The position numbers and the translations under genes were made by a program. Below the pieces are notes generated by a model. That model did no database searches. It had not been told where the DNA came from and was given only the letters and a program-made list of their open reading frames with translations. A stretch of DNA of 64,000 nt, from positions 1 through 64,000 of the forward strand of contig JBBPYC010000052.1 of NCBI GenBank assembly GCA_038200275.1. Direction: 5' to 3'. This stretch comes from JBBPYC01 sp038200275. GTDB lineage: Bacteria > Pseudomonadota > Gammaproteobacteria > Burkholderiales > Burkholderiaceae_C. Below are positions 42,761 to 51,400 of the stretch, piece by piece (the first letter of the stretch is position 1; every line of letters begins with the position of its first letter).

Positions 42761-42850
42761 TCTCCCCCAGCCTTCGCTCCCTTCGGTCGGCTTTCGGCTA
42801 CCCCCCACCGGGGGCGCCGCCTGCGGCCTGGCGGAGCCAGCTCCGCGGCA
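42761..42850. repeat. GC-rich intergenic repeat with hairpins after era
   Basis: The sequence CTCCCCCAGCCTTCGCTCCC, then CTACCCCCCACCGGGGGCGC and GCCTGCGGCCTGGCGGAGCC, is of a kind that recurs between genes in Comamonadaceae. CCCCC-ACC-GGGGG forms a tight hairpin. A weaker relative appears before the MFS gene (about 51755-51845). It fills most of the 188-base gap before recO. Confidence 0.5.
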
Positions 42851-42944
42851 TCTGCTGGAGCAGACATGGCTGGCCTTTGCTTTTTTCGCAGTACGTCAGC
42901 TTTCATCCTCTGGCTGTTGCACCTGCTGAGGCGGGTTGTTTGAC

Positions 42945-43742
42945 ATGCCCGGCTTGCGTGTCAGTCATGAGCCGGCGTTTGTGCTGCATCGCTACGACTG
43001 GAGCGAGACCAGCCTGATCCTCGAGGTGCTCACGCGGCAGTACGGGCGGATCGCAATCGTGGCGAAAGGAGCGAAGCGGCCGAGTTCGAACTTTCGCCCG
43101 GTGTTGTTGCCGCTGCAGCCGCTGTCGCTCAATTTCTCGGGCGATGCGGAGATTCGGACGTTGAAGGGCGCCGAGTGGATCGGTGGCCATGTGATGCCGA
43201 CCGGCGAAGCGCTGCTGTCGGGCACTTACTTGAACGAATTGCTGCTGCGACTGCTCGCGCGGGACGATCCGCATCGGCGGCTGTTCGACGTGTATGCCGA
43301 GGCCGTGCGGCTGCTTGCCTCAGGGCCGGGCTCAGCTGCGTTGGAGCCGGCACTGCGCGCGTTCGAACTGCTGCTGTTGCGCGACATTGGTTTGCTGCCG
43401 CAACTGGATCTGCAAACGCTGACGCTGGCGCCCCTGCAACCAGACGAGCGCTATACCTTGGTGCCGGAAGGCGGCCTGCGCAGTGCGGCAGCGGATGAGC
43501 AACGCAGCACGTTGAGCGGGCGCGAGTGGCTGAGCCTGCAGCAGGCGCTCGAAGATGCGGCACCCTACCTGGCCACGTTGCGCGCCTGTGCGGCGCTGCT
43601 GCCGGGGCTCAAACCTCAATTGCGCGCGTTGCTCAATCATCACTGCGGTGGGCTGCCGCTGCGCACGCGGCAGATGATGTTCGAGCTGCAAAGCCTGAGC
43701 GCTGCTGCTCCAGCAGCAGGCCCACGCGCTGCATCGGCCTGA
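42945..43742 (+). CDS. recO: DNA repair protein RecO
   Basis: RecO anneals SSB-coated strands and, with RecR (1610), loads RecA. The 265-residue protein has the N-terminal OB fold (EPAFVLHRYDWSETSLILEV, YGRIAIVAKGAKRPSSNFRP) and the helical C-terminal part (GTYLNELLLRLLARDDPHRR, LFDVYAEAVRLL, LRAFELLLLRDIGLLPQLD). ATG 42945 (MPGLRV) is preferred to the TTG three codons upstream. The rnc-era-recO-pdxJ-acpS order is classic. Confidence 0.93.
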   Translation: MPGLRVSHEPAFVLHRYDWSETSLILEVLTRQYGRIAIVAKGAKRPSSNFRPVLLPLQPLSLNFSGDAEIRTLKGAEWIGGHVMPTGEALLSGTYLNELLLRLLARDDPHRRLFDVYAEAVRLLASGPGSAALEPALRAFELLLLRDIGLLPQLDLQTLTLAPLQPDERYTLVPEGGLRSAAADEQRSTLSGREWLSLQQALEDAAPYLATLRACAALLPGLKPQLRALLNHHCGGLPLRTRQMMFELQSLSAAAPAAGPRAASA

Positions 43743-43803
43743 GCGCGCCCGCCGCCTGCACTACCATGGCGGCAACGCCCACCGGCCTGCACTGTCGCAG
43801 GCC

Positions 43804-44619
43804 ATGCGGCCGACAGTCACCATGAATTCACCATCGTCTCGCACCGCACTGTCGGTCAACTTGAACAAGGTGGCGCTTGTGCGCAACACGCGCGCGCTTG
43901 AGCTCCCGAGTGTCACGCGTGCTGCCGAGCTGTGTCTGCAGGCCGGCGCACATGGCATCACGGTGCACCCGCGGCCCGACCAGCGCCATATTCGGGATGC
44001 GGACGTGCCTGCGCTGGCGCTGCTGCTGCAGCAATGGCCGGGTCGCGAGATCAACATCGAAGGCAACCCGCTGCACAACCTGATGGACCATGTGCGCGCC
44101 GTGCGACCAACCCAGGCGACCTTCGTGCCGGATGCGGAAGACCAATCCACCAGCGACCATGGCTGGGATCTGGAAATGGATGCAGATCGGCTCAGGCCGT
44201 TGATCGACAAAGCCCACGCACTCGGCGTGCGCGTCAGCTTGTTCATGGATCCGGTGCCGCAAGCCATGGCGGCAGCGCGCGCGATCGGTGCGGACCGCGT
44301 TGAGCTCTACACCGAAACCTACGCACGCGCGTTCGGCACACCGCATCAAGCCGACGTGCTGGCAGCGTTCACCGCAGCGGGCAAAGCCGCGCAGGCTGCC
44401 GGCCTTGAGGTGAATGCGGGGCACGATCTCAACCGCTTGAACCTCACGACGTTCTTGCGCGCGGTGCCAGACGTGCGGGAAGTCTCGATCGGCCACGCAT
44501 TCGTCGGCGACGCGCTCGAGTTGGGCTATGCGGCGGCAGTGGCTGCTTACCTGCAGTGCATCGATGCAGCATCGGACCAGCCAGCGTCCGCACGCGGCAC
44601 GGCGGCGCGCTCGGGGTGA
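43804..44619 (+). CDS. pdxJ: Pyridoxine 5'-phosphate synthase
   Basis: PdxJ joins 1-deoxyxylulose-5-phosphate with 3-amino-2-oxopropyl phosphate to make pyridoxine phosphate (vitamin B6). The 271-residue protein has LSVNLNKVALVRNTR, HGITVHPRPDQRHIRDADV, FVPDAEDQSTSDHGW (an E-rich catalytic loop), VSLFMDPVP, VELYTETYA and VNAGHDLNRLNL. ATG 43822 is a possible alternative start six codons in. Its stop overlaps acpS (GTGA). Confidence 0.96.
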   Translation: MRPTVTMNSPSSRTALSVNLNKVALVRNTRALELPSVTRAAELCLQAGAHGITVHPRPDQRHIRDADVPALALLLQQWPGREINIEGNPLHNLMDHVRAVRPTQATFVPDAEDQSTSDHGWDLEMDADRLRPLIDKAHALGVRVSLFMDPVPQAMAAARAIGADRVELYTETYARAFGTPHQADVLAAFTAAGKAAQAAGLEVNAGHDLNRLNLTTFLRAVPDVREVSIGHAFVGDALELGYAAAVAAYLQCIDAASDQPASARGTAARSG

Positions 44620-45014
44620 TCTACGGCATCGGCACCGACATCTGCGATGTGCGCCGGATTGCTGCATCTTTGGAGCGCCACGGTGAACGCTTTGCTGAAC
44701 GCATATTGGCCGAAGGCGAACTTGCCACCTGGCGCGCCCGCCAGTCCCGCTGGCCCGATCGCGGTGTGCGCTATGTGGCCACGCGTTTCTCGGCCAAGGA
44801 AGCGTTCAGCAAGGCAATTGGAATGGGCATGCGCATGCCGATGACCTGGCGTCTGTGCGAGATCGCCAAGCACCCAAGCGGCCAGCCAGTGATCGTGTTG
44901 CACGGCGGGCTGAAAGATTGGTTTGAACAGCGCGGCCTGCAGGCCCATGTGAGCCTGACCGATGAGAGCGAGTACGCGGCGAGCTTCGTCGTGGTGGAAC
45001 GAACGGACCTGTAA
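44616..45014 (+). CDS. acpS: Holo-ACP synthase
   Basis: AcpS transfers the phosphopantetheine arm of CoA to Ser37 of AcpP (31103). The 132-residue protein has YGIGTDICDVRRI (metal-binding Asp) and RFSAKEAFSKAIG (catalytic Glu/Lys motif), and ends in HVSLTDESEYAASFVVVE. GTG 44616 overlaps the pdxJ stop, and its TAA overlaps the nagZ ATG (TAATG), so three genes are tightly coupled. Confidence 0.95.
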   Translation: MIYGIGTDICDVRRIAASLERHGERFAERILAEGELATWRARQSRWPDRGVRYVATRFSAKEAFSKAIGMGMRMPMTWRLCEIAKHPSGQPVIVLHGGLKDWFEQRGLQAHVSLTDESEYAASFVVVERTDL

Positions 45015-46210
45015 TGAGCAAGAAAAACGACAAGAAATCGAAGCACCACAGCAGCGGCAAACGCAGCAGCTCAGCGCCCGTCTTGAACGGCTGCGCCCCG
45101 GTGGTGCTCGATATTGCGGGCACCGAGCTGCTGGATGCCGATCGGCGCCGGCTGTTGAACCCGTTGACCGGGGGGCTGATCCTTTTTGCGCGCAACTGGA
45201 GCGGGGAGGTGGGTGGGCGTAGAGCGCTGACTCGGCTGTGTGCCGAGATCAAGAAGCTGCGGCCCGAACTGTTGATCTGTGTCGATCATGAGGGTGGGCG
45301 CGTGCAGCGGTTCAAGACCGACGGCTTTACGCACCTGCCGCCGATGCGCGCGTTGGGCGAACGCTGGATGCAGCCGGACGACCCAGCAGCCGGCGGCTCT
45401 TCGGCCATGGCTGCGACGCGCATGGCGACCGCTTGTGGCTACGTGCTTGGTGCCGAGTTGCGCGCTTGTGGTGTCGACTTGAGCTTCACGCCAGTGCTCG
45501 ACCTGGACCACGGTCCCAGCAGCGTGATCGGCGACCGCGCCTTTGCACGCGATCCGCGGGTGGTGGCATTGCTCGCCAAAAGTCTGCTGCACGGCCTGAC
45601 GCAAGCGGGTTTGAGCAACTGCGGAAAGCATTTCCCGGGGCATGGATTTGCCAGTGCCGATTCGCATCTCGACGCCGCACACGATGCGCGCAGTGAGGAC
45701 GAAATTCTGCAAGACGATGCGGCGCCGTATCGCTGGCTGGAAGGCACGTTGGCAAGCGTGATGCCGGCCCATGTGATCTATGAGCAGGTGGATGCCCGAC
45801 CGGCCGGCTTTTCTCGCCGCTGGCTAGGCGACGTGTTGCGTGGGCAGCTCAATTTTCAAGGCGCTGTGTTCAGCGACGACTTGAGCATGCAGGCCGCGCG
45901 TCGGTTGGACGGCCAGGACCTGAGCTATACGCAAGCCGCCTTGGTTGCGCTTGATGCGGGCTGCGATATGGTGCTGTTGTGCAATCAATCGCTGGGCAAC
46001 GGGGAAGAAGTCGACGAGTTGCTGGATGGCCTTGCACAGGCGCACGCCAGCGGGCGCTGGCAGCCCGATGCTGCCCAGCAATCGCGTCGGCTTGCGTTGC
46101 TGCCGCGCCAACTGGCGCTGAGCTGGAGCGAACTGCAGGAAAACGCGATGTACCGGCAGTCGCTTGCAAGCTTGCCGAAGAATGCCCCCGGCAAACCCGC
46201 ATCGGCGTGA
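45014..46210 (+). CDS. nagZ: Beta-N-acetylhexosaminidase NagZ
   Basis: NagZ removes GlcNAc from GlcNAc-1,6-anhydroMurNAc peptides during wall recycling; these are the products of lytic transglycosylases such as MltD. The 398-residue GH3 protein has LICVDHEGGRVQRF, the KHFPGHG motif (His206, His210), DSHLDAAHD and nucleophile Asp288 in SDDLSMQAA. It is longer than the 341-residue E. coli protein, with an unusual Lys/His/Ser-rich N-terminal tail (MSKKNDKKSKHHSSGKRSSS). The TAATG overlap with acpS supports that start, but an internal start near residue 30 cannot be excluded. Confidence 0.94.
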   Translation: MSKKNDKKSKHHSSGKRSSSAPVLNGCAPVVLDIAGTELLDADRRRLLNPLTGGLILFARNWSGEVGGRRALTRLCAEIKKLRPELLICVDHEGGRVQRFKTDGFTHLPPMRALGERWMQPDDPAAGGSSAMAATRMATACGYVLGAELRACGVDLSFTPVLDLDHGPSSVIGDRAFARDPRVVALLAKSLLHGLTQAGLSNCGKHFPGHGFASADSHLDAAHDARSEDEILQDDAAPYRWLEGTLASVMPAHVIYEQVDARPAGFSRRWLGDVLRGQLNFQGAVFSDDLSMQAARRLDGQDLSYTQAALVALDAGCDMVLLCNQSLGNGEEVDELLDGLAQAHASGRWQPDAAQQSRRLALLPRQLALSWSELQENAMYRQSLASLPKNAPGKPASA

Positions 46211-46271
46211 CGCCTGCATTTCCGCAAGCAACGAACCGACCACCGCCACATTGGTTGGCGGCCGAGCGCAA

Positions 46272-46297
46272 AAAAGCCCGCGTTCAGCGGGCTTTTG
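46272..46297. terminator. Bidirectional rho-independent terminator
   Basis: AAAAGCCCGC (46272-46281) pairs with GCGGGCTTTT (46287-46296) around a five-base loop. It has T-runs in both directions, so it can end nagZ transcripts rightwards and the Lys-rich mini-ORF leftwards. A second small stem, ATTTGGGC-AAC-GCCCAAAT, lies at 46303-46319. Confidence 0.8.
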
Positions 46298-46320
46298 GGG
46301 TCATTTGGGCAACGCCCAAA

Positions 46321-46377
46321 TCACATTTTCTTCGCAGGCTTTTTGGTTTTTTTCTTTTTGCTGGTGGCTTGGTTCAT
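46321..46377 (-). CDS. 18-residue Lys-rich mini-protein
   Basis: A short frame reads MNQATSKKKKTKKPAKKM and stops with TGA at 46321-46323. Nine of 18 residues are Lys. Two bases after the stop come a hairpin (46303-46319) and then the strong terminator at 46272-46297, exactly where a leftward transcript would end. Upstream, GAAAGCC lies nine bases before ATG 46377, a weak ribosome site. It is divergent from the ABC exporter gene (236 bases between starts). The peptide could bind nucleic acid or membranes, or be exported, or be untranslated. Short Lys-rich peptides of this type do occur in Burkholderiales, but none is characterised that I can name. Confidence 0.4.
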   Translation of the reverse strand: MNQATSKKKKTKKPAKKM

Positions 46378-46613
46378 GGTGGGCTTTCGGTGAGGTTGAG
46401 GTGCGACAACGGAGAGGGCACTGCATCGCCCATGCAAACCTTCGAAATCAAAGCCCTGCATGGCGGCCCGGCGAGCTCAAGATCCATCTCAATGCTCACC
46501 GGTCTGTCCACAACGAACGCTTGCGCTGCCGCGTTGACACGTTCTGCAGAAAAATTTTCGGTGGGTGACGGCGCTCGTTTCCGACCGGGCAGCCGCGTGC
46601 CGATGGCGTCCCA

Positions 46614-48191
46614 ATGAGCCGCGGCAGCAATCCCGCCAGCAGCCGCTGGACCCATCGGCGCCTGCTGCGGCTGCTTTGGTGCGCGCCGTTTTTCTGGATG
46701 CTCGGCTTGTTGGTGCTGGAAGCCGCGCTGGCAGCCACCACCACGGCGCTGGTAATTCGGGCCGCACGCGACGTGCTTGACCAGGAATTTTTGTTAACCG
46801 ACTTCGTCTGGATCGTGATTGCGCAGTCGGCGTCTTATCTGGTTGGCGCATCCAGTTGGGTATTCGCCGAGCGCGCCGGCTTCGGCGCGTTCGGCCGCTA
46901 CCTGATGCAGTTCGCGCGTGCGAACCGGCACCGAACTGGGTTGCTGGCCGATCGCACGGCACGCGAGCAGGTGGAGCCATTTCTGACCAACGAAACGTTT
47001 CACATTTTCTTCGAGCTGGTCTACGAACTCGAGGCGGACTTGAAGCTGCTGTTCGCGTTGATCTTCAATGCGATCGTGCTCGGCGTGGCGATCGACGCGG
47101 GGCTGCCGATCGTCTACGCGGCCGTGTTCGCGGCGCTGCTCGCTTTTCAGTGGTCGGTGCGCCGGCCGATTGCCAATGCGTATCTGGCGCAGCAACGCAC
47201 GGTGAACCGGATGACGGCGCAGACCTATTCGGCCTGGGACAACATCTACAGCGGCAACCGTTACAACTTCCGGCTCTGGCACGGTGCGTTCAAGAGCCGG
47301 CTGCGTGCCGCGCTCGCCGCGCAGATTCGCGCCATCGTTGCGAAGGAAGGTATCGCTGCGGTCAGCGGCGTCTTTGCGCTGGTTGTCGTGTTCGGCTACC
47401 TGGCGACGGTGGCCGCCCGGCACATCGGCGACACCGCGCTGCTGATCGCCTTGGCGGCGACCTTGCCGCGGCAAATCGACTTGTCGATGGACGTGCACGG
47501 CCTGGCCGCCGGTTGGAACGATCTGCTCGCCCTGTGGACGCGGCTGGGCGGCGTGCGCGATGCGATGTTGCCCGAGGCCGATGCCCAGTCCGAACACCGT
47601 ATCGAGTTCCCGCGTCTGTCCTGGACGGACAATGCTGCTGGCAGCGCAAGCCAGACGCTTGCGGGCAGCGATCTGACGCGCGTTATCGAGCGACTCGAAG
47701 CACGCACACATGGTCGATTTTCGGTGCGTGGCGGCAACGGCGCCGGCAAGTCGACCCTGTTGGTCGCGCTGAAAGCCCGGCTCGGCAAGCGCGCGTATTA
47801 CTGGCCAACGCATGATCGGCTGGCCTTCGCACTCACGGCCGGGCAGGTGGCAGCGCCGGTTGGCGCCGACGGTCACGACAACAACGAAGACGACGATGAA
47901 TTGGGTGCAGTGCAGCCAGCGCACGCTGATGGCGATGTAGCCGGGCTCGATGATCATTCAACGCCCGCTGTTGGCCAACGTCCAGACGCCGACCGTCCCG
48001 GCCAGTCATCCGGAGAGCGGCAACTGCGCGTGCTCGCCGAGATCGTACGCGCCACCAACGCGGCCGTTTATTTGCTGGACGAATGGGACGCCAATCTGGA
48101 TGCCAGCAACCGCGAGCAAGCTGAGCAACTGGTCAACCTTCTCGCCGCGCGTGCGGTGGTGGTGGAGATTTCGCACCGGGACCGGCGTTGA
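46614..48191 (+). CDS. Atypical single-chain ABC exporter (permease + ATPase)
   Basis: The 525-residue protein has hydrophobic helices at about 23-50, 63-82, 134-155, 160-179, 248-267 and 272-290, so a type IV exporter membrane domain. The ATPase follows: Walker A GGNGAGKST (373-381), signature SSGERQ (465-470), Walker B VYLLDEW (495-501), D-loop NLDASN and H-loop SHRDR. It is unusual. Only about 165 residues make the ATPase; the Q-loop and helical region are replaced by an acidic, disordered stretch (about 408-463, NNEDDDE, DGDVAGLDDH); and Walker B has D-E-W instead of D-E-P. D-E-W is a mark of cyclic-peptide/siderophore exporters (SyrD, PvdE). Substrate unknown; no operon partner on its strand. 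Confidence 0.75.
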   Translation: MSRGSNPASSRWTHRRLLRLLWCAPFFWMLGLLVLEAALAATTTALVIRAARDVLDQEFLLTDFVWIVIAQSASYLVGASSWVFAERAGFGAFGRYLMQFARANRHRTGLLADRTAREQVEPFLTNETFHIFFELVYELEADLKLLFALIFNAIVLGVAIDAGLPIVYAAVFAALLAFQWSVRRPIANAYLAQQRTVNRMTAQTYSAWDNIYSGNRYNFRLWHGAFKSRLRAALAAQIRAIVAKEGIAAVSGVFALVVVFGYLATVAARHIGDTALLIALAATLPRQIDLSMDVHGLAAGWNDLLALWTRLGGVRDAMLPEADAQSEHRIEFPRLSWTDNAAGSASQTLAGSDLTRVIERLEARTHGRFSVRGGNGAGKSTLLVALKARLGKRAYYWPTHDRLAFALTAGQVAAPVGADGHDNNEDDDELGAVQPAHADGDVAGLDDHSTPAVGQRPDADRPGQSSGERQLRVLAEIVRATNAAVYLLDEWDANLDASNREQAEQLVNLLAARAVVVEISHRDRR

Positions 48192-48230
48192 AATGCGGCT
48201 GCTGAGCGACTCAATGCGACCAGCCAAAAG

Positions 48231-48265
48231 AAAAGCCCGCGATGCAAACGCGGCATGCGGGTTTT
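48231..48265. terminator. Terminator hairpin between convergent ABC exporter and uvrA
   Basis: AAAGCCCGC (48232-48240) pairs with GCGGGTTTT (48257-48265), one G-T pair included, around a 16-base loop, with a short T-tract. It lies 40 bases after the ABC gene stop. Confidence 0.6.
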
Positions 48266-48368
48266 CAGGTTTTGGCGCGCAGAAAAAGGCTTGAATCTGC
48301 CTGGAACCTAGCTGGGTTCATAGCGATCAGCAGCGTCATGCGGTTGCCGACAGCGTGACCTCGTGTTC

Positions 48369-48394
48369 TTCGGAGCGCCATATAGTGCTCCGAT
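48369..48394. repeat. Inverted repeat TTCGGAGC...GCTCCGA
   Basis: TCGGAGC (48370-48376) and GCTCCGA (48387-48393) flank the AT-containing centre GCCATATAGT. It lies between the ABC gene and the uvrA stop, within a 252-base gene-free spacer. There is no T-run, so it is not a clean terminator; it may be an mRNA 3'-end hairpin or a protein-binding palindrome. Confidence 0.3.
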
Positions 48395-48443
48395 ATTTGA
48401 AGCAAGAAACGATTGTTGAACGGGCGCCCAAGACCGTTTTGTT

Positions 48444-51400
48444 TTACAAAAGCCGCTTCAAATACCGCCCCGTGTAACTTGTCTCATTCCCCGCCACCTG
48501 CTCCGGCGTCCCCGCCGCCACAATGCGCCCGCCGCCCGCGCCGCCTTCGGGCCCGATGTCAATGATCCAGTCGGCGGTTTTGATCACGTCGAGGTTGTGC
48601 TCGATCACGACGATTGTGTTGCCGGCGTCGCGCAGCTGGTGCAGCACTTTGAGCAGCATCGCGATGTCGGCGAAGTGCAGTCCAGTGGTGGGTTCGTCCA
48701 GGATGTAGAGGGTGCGGCCGGTATCGCGTTTGGACAGTTCGAGCGCGAGCTTGACGCGTTGCGCTTCGCCGCCGGATAGCGTGGTCGCGGACTGGCCGAG
48801 CTTGATGTAGGAAAGGCCGACGTCGAGCAACGTCTGCAGCTTGCGCGCAATCGTGGGCACGGCTTTGAAGAAGTCGTTGGCGGCTTCCACCGTCAGGTCC
48901 AGCACCTGCGCGATATTCTTGCCTTTGTACTGGACTTCGAGCGTCTCGCGGTTGTAGCGTTGGCCGTGACAGACGTCGCAGGGAACGTAGACGTCGGGCA
49001 GGAAGTGCATCTCAACTTTCACCACGCCGTCGCCTTCGCACGCTTCGCAGCGGCCGCCACTCACGTTGAATGAAAAACGACCCGGTCCATAGCCGCGTTC
49101 GCGCGCTGCCGGCACTTCGGCCATGAGTTCACGGATCGGGGTGAATAGGCCGGTATAAGTCGCGGGATTGCTGCGCGGCGTGCGGCCGATCGGGGACTGG
49201 TCGACGTTGATGACCTTGTCGAATTGCTCCAGGCCGAGGATCTCATCGTGCGGTGCCGCTTCTTCGTGCGCGCGGTGCAGCTTGTGCGCAACGGCGGCGT
49301 ACAGCGTGTCGTTTACGAGCGTGGATTTGCCGGAGCCGGAGACACCGGTCACGCAGGTGAACAGGGCCACCGGGAATGCCGCGTCGACGTTCTTCAAGTT
49401 GTTGCCGCGCGCGTTGGTGATCTGGAGCCACTCGGTTTCACCGCGCGTGTAGTCGATCACCTTGCCGGCCGCGTTGCGGGTGGCCATGCCGCGGGCATCG
49501 CTTTGGGCGTGCGGCACGTGGCGATTCTTGGGCACTTCGATGCGCAAAGCGCCCGACAGGTATTGGCCGGTCAGCGAGCCCGGCGTGGCCTCGACTTCCG
49601 CACACGTGCCTTGCGCCATCACCTTGCCGCCGTGCACGCCGGCGCCGGGGCCCATGTCGATCACGTGATCGGCGGCGCGGATCAGGTCTTCGTCGTGCTC
49701 CACCACGATGACGGAATTGCCGATGTCGCGCAGATGCCGCAGGGTGACGATCAGGCGTTCGTTGTCCCGCTGGTGCAGGCCGATGCTCGGCTCATCCAGC
49801 ACGTAGATCACGCCGGTCAGGCCGGAGCCGATCTGCGACGCAAGCCGGATGCGTTGCGCTTCGCCGCCCGATAGGGTTTCCGCGCTGCGCTCCAAGCTCA
49901 GGTAGGACAGGCCGACGTCGTTCAAAAAACGCAGCCGCGAGGCGATCTCGGTCACCACCTTGTCGGCGATCGCGGCCTTGGCGCCGACCAGTTCCAGCGC
50001 GTCGAACCAGGCCAGGGCTTCCCGCAACGTCAGGCGGTTGATCTGATAGATCGGCCGCGCTTGTTCGCCGTTGCCGACGAACACCCAGCGTGCATCGCGT
50101 TTCAACCGTGTGCCTTCACACTCGGGGCACGGCCGCATCGATCGGTAACGCGCCAGCTCGTCGCGCACGATCGGCGAATCGGTCTCGCGGTAGCGTCGCT
50201 GCATGTTCGGCAGGATGCCTTCGAACGGGTGCTTCTTGGTCACCTTGCGGCCGGCGGACGCGCCTGACTCCATCGTGTAGCTGAACTTGATCGACTCCTC
50301 GCCTGAGCCGTGCAGCAGCGCGTGGCGTGCGGTATCAGGCAGCGATTCGAATGGGGCTTCGGGGTCGAAGCCGTAGTGCTTGGCCACGCTCTCCACCATG
50401 CTGAAGTAATAGCCGTTGCGCCGGTCCCAGCTTTTGATGGCGCCAGCGGCCAGGCTCAGCGTCGGAAACGCGACGACCCGTGCGGGGTCAAAGAATTCGG
50501 CATGCCCCAGGCCGTCGCAGGCTGGGCAGGCACCGGCGGGCGAGTTGAACGAGAACAGCTTGGGTTCGAGTTCCGCGATCGAGTGGTTGCAGACCGGGCA
50601 GGCAAAGCGGGCGTTGAACAAATGCTCGGTCGATGCTTCGCCCATTTCGACGGCAATGGCGCGGCCGGCTGCCAATCGCAGTGCGGCTTCAAAACTTTCG
50701 GCGATGCGTTGTCGCAGCGCGTCGCGCTCGGGGGTTTCGGCATCGGCGCGGACTTTGATACGGTCGATCACGACGTCGATGTCGTGCTTCTCGGTCTTCT
50801 TCAGCGCGGGCAGGTCGCCGTGTTCGAAGATCGCGCCATTCACCCGGAACCGCACGTAGCCTTGCGCCTGCATCTCGGTAAATAGCTCGACGAACTCGCC
50901 TTTTTTCTCCCGGGCGACTGGCGCCAGGATCATCAGCCGTGTGTCGGGCGGCAGCGCGAGCACCGCATCGACCATCTGCGACACGGTTTGCGATTGCAGC
51001 GGCACCGCATGGTCGGGGCAGTAGGGCGTGCCCGCGCGGGCATACAAGAGCCGCAGGTAGTCGTGAATCTCGGTCACGGTGCCCACCGTGGAGCGCGGGT
51101 TGTGGCTGGTGGCTTTCTGCTCGATCGAGATCGCGGGCGACAGGCCGTCAATCAAATCGACGTCCGGCTTGTCCATCAGCTGCAGAAACTGCCGCGCATA
51201 GGGGGACAGGCTCTCTACATAGCGGCGCTGGCCTTCCGCATACAGCGTGTCGAATGCAAGGCTGGATTTGCCCGAGCCGGACAGGCCGGTGATCACCACC
51301 AGCGCGTTCCGCGGGATGTCGAGGTCGATGTTCTTCAGGTTGTGCGTGCGGGCGCCGCGGATGCCAATGCGTTGTTGTTGCTGGGCGATCGGGGTAGGTG

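Noticed and set aside
46374..46655. A 93-codon minus-strand frame between the mini-ORF and the ABC gene
   Set aside because: It overlaps the starts of both neighbours, has no ribosome site and no recognised motif.
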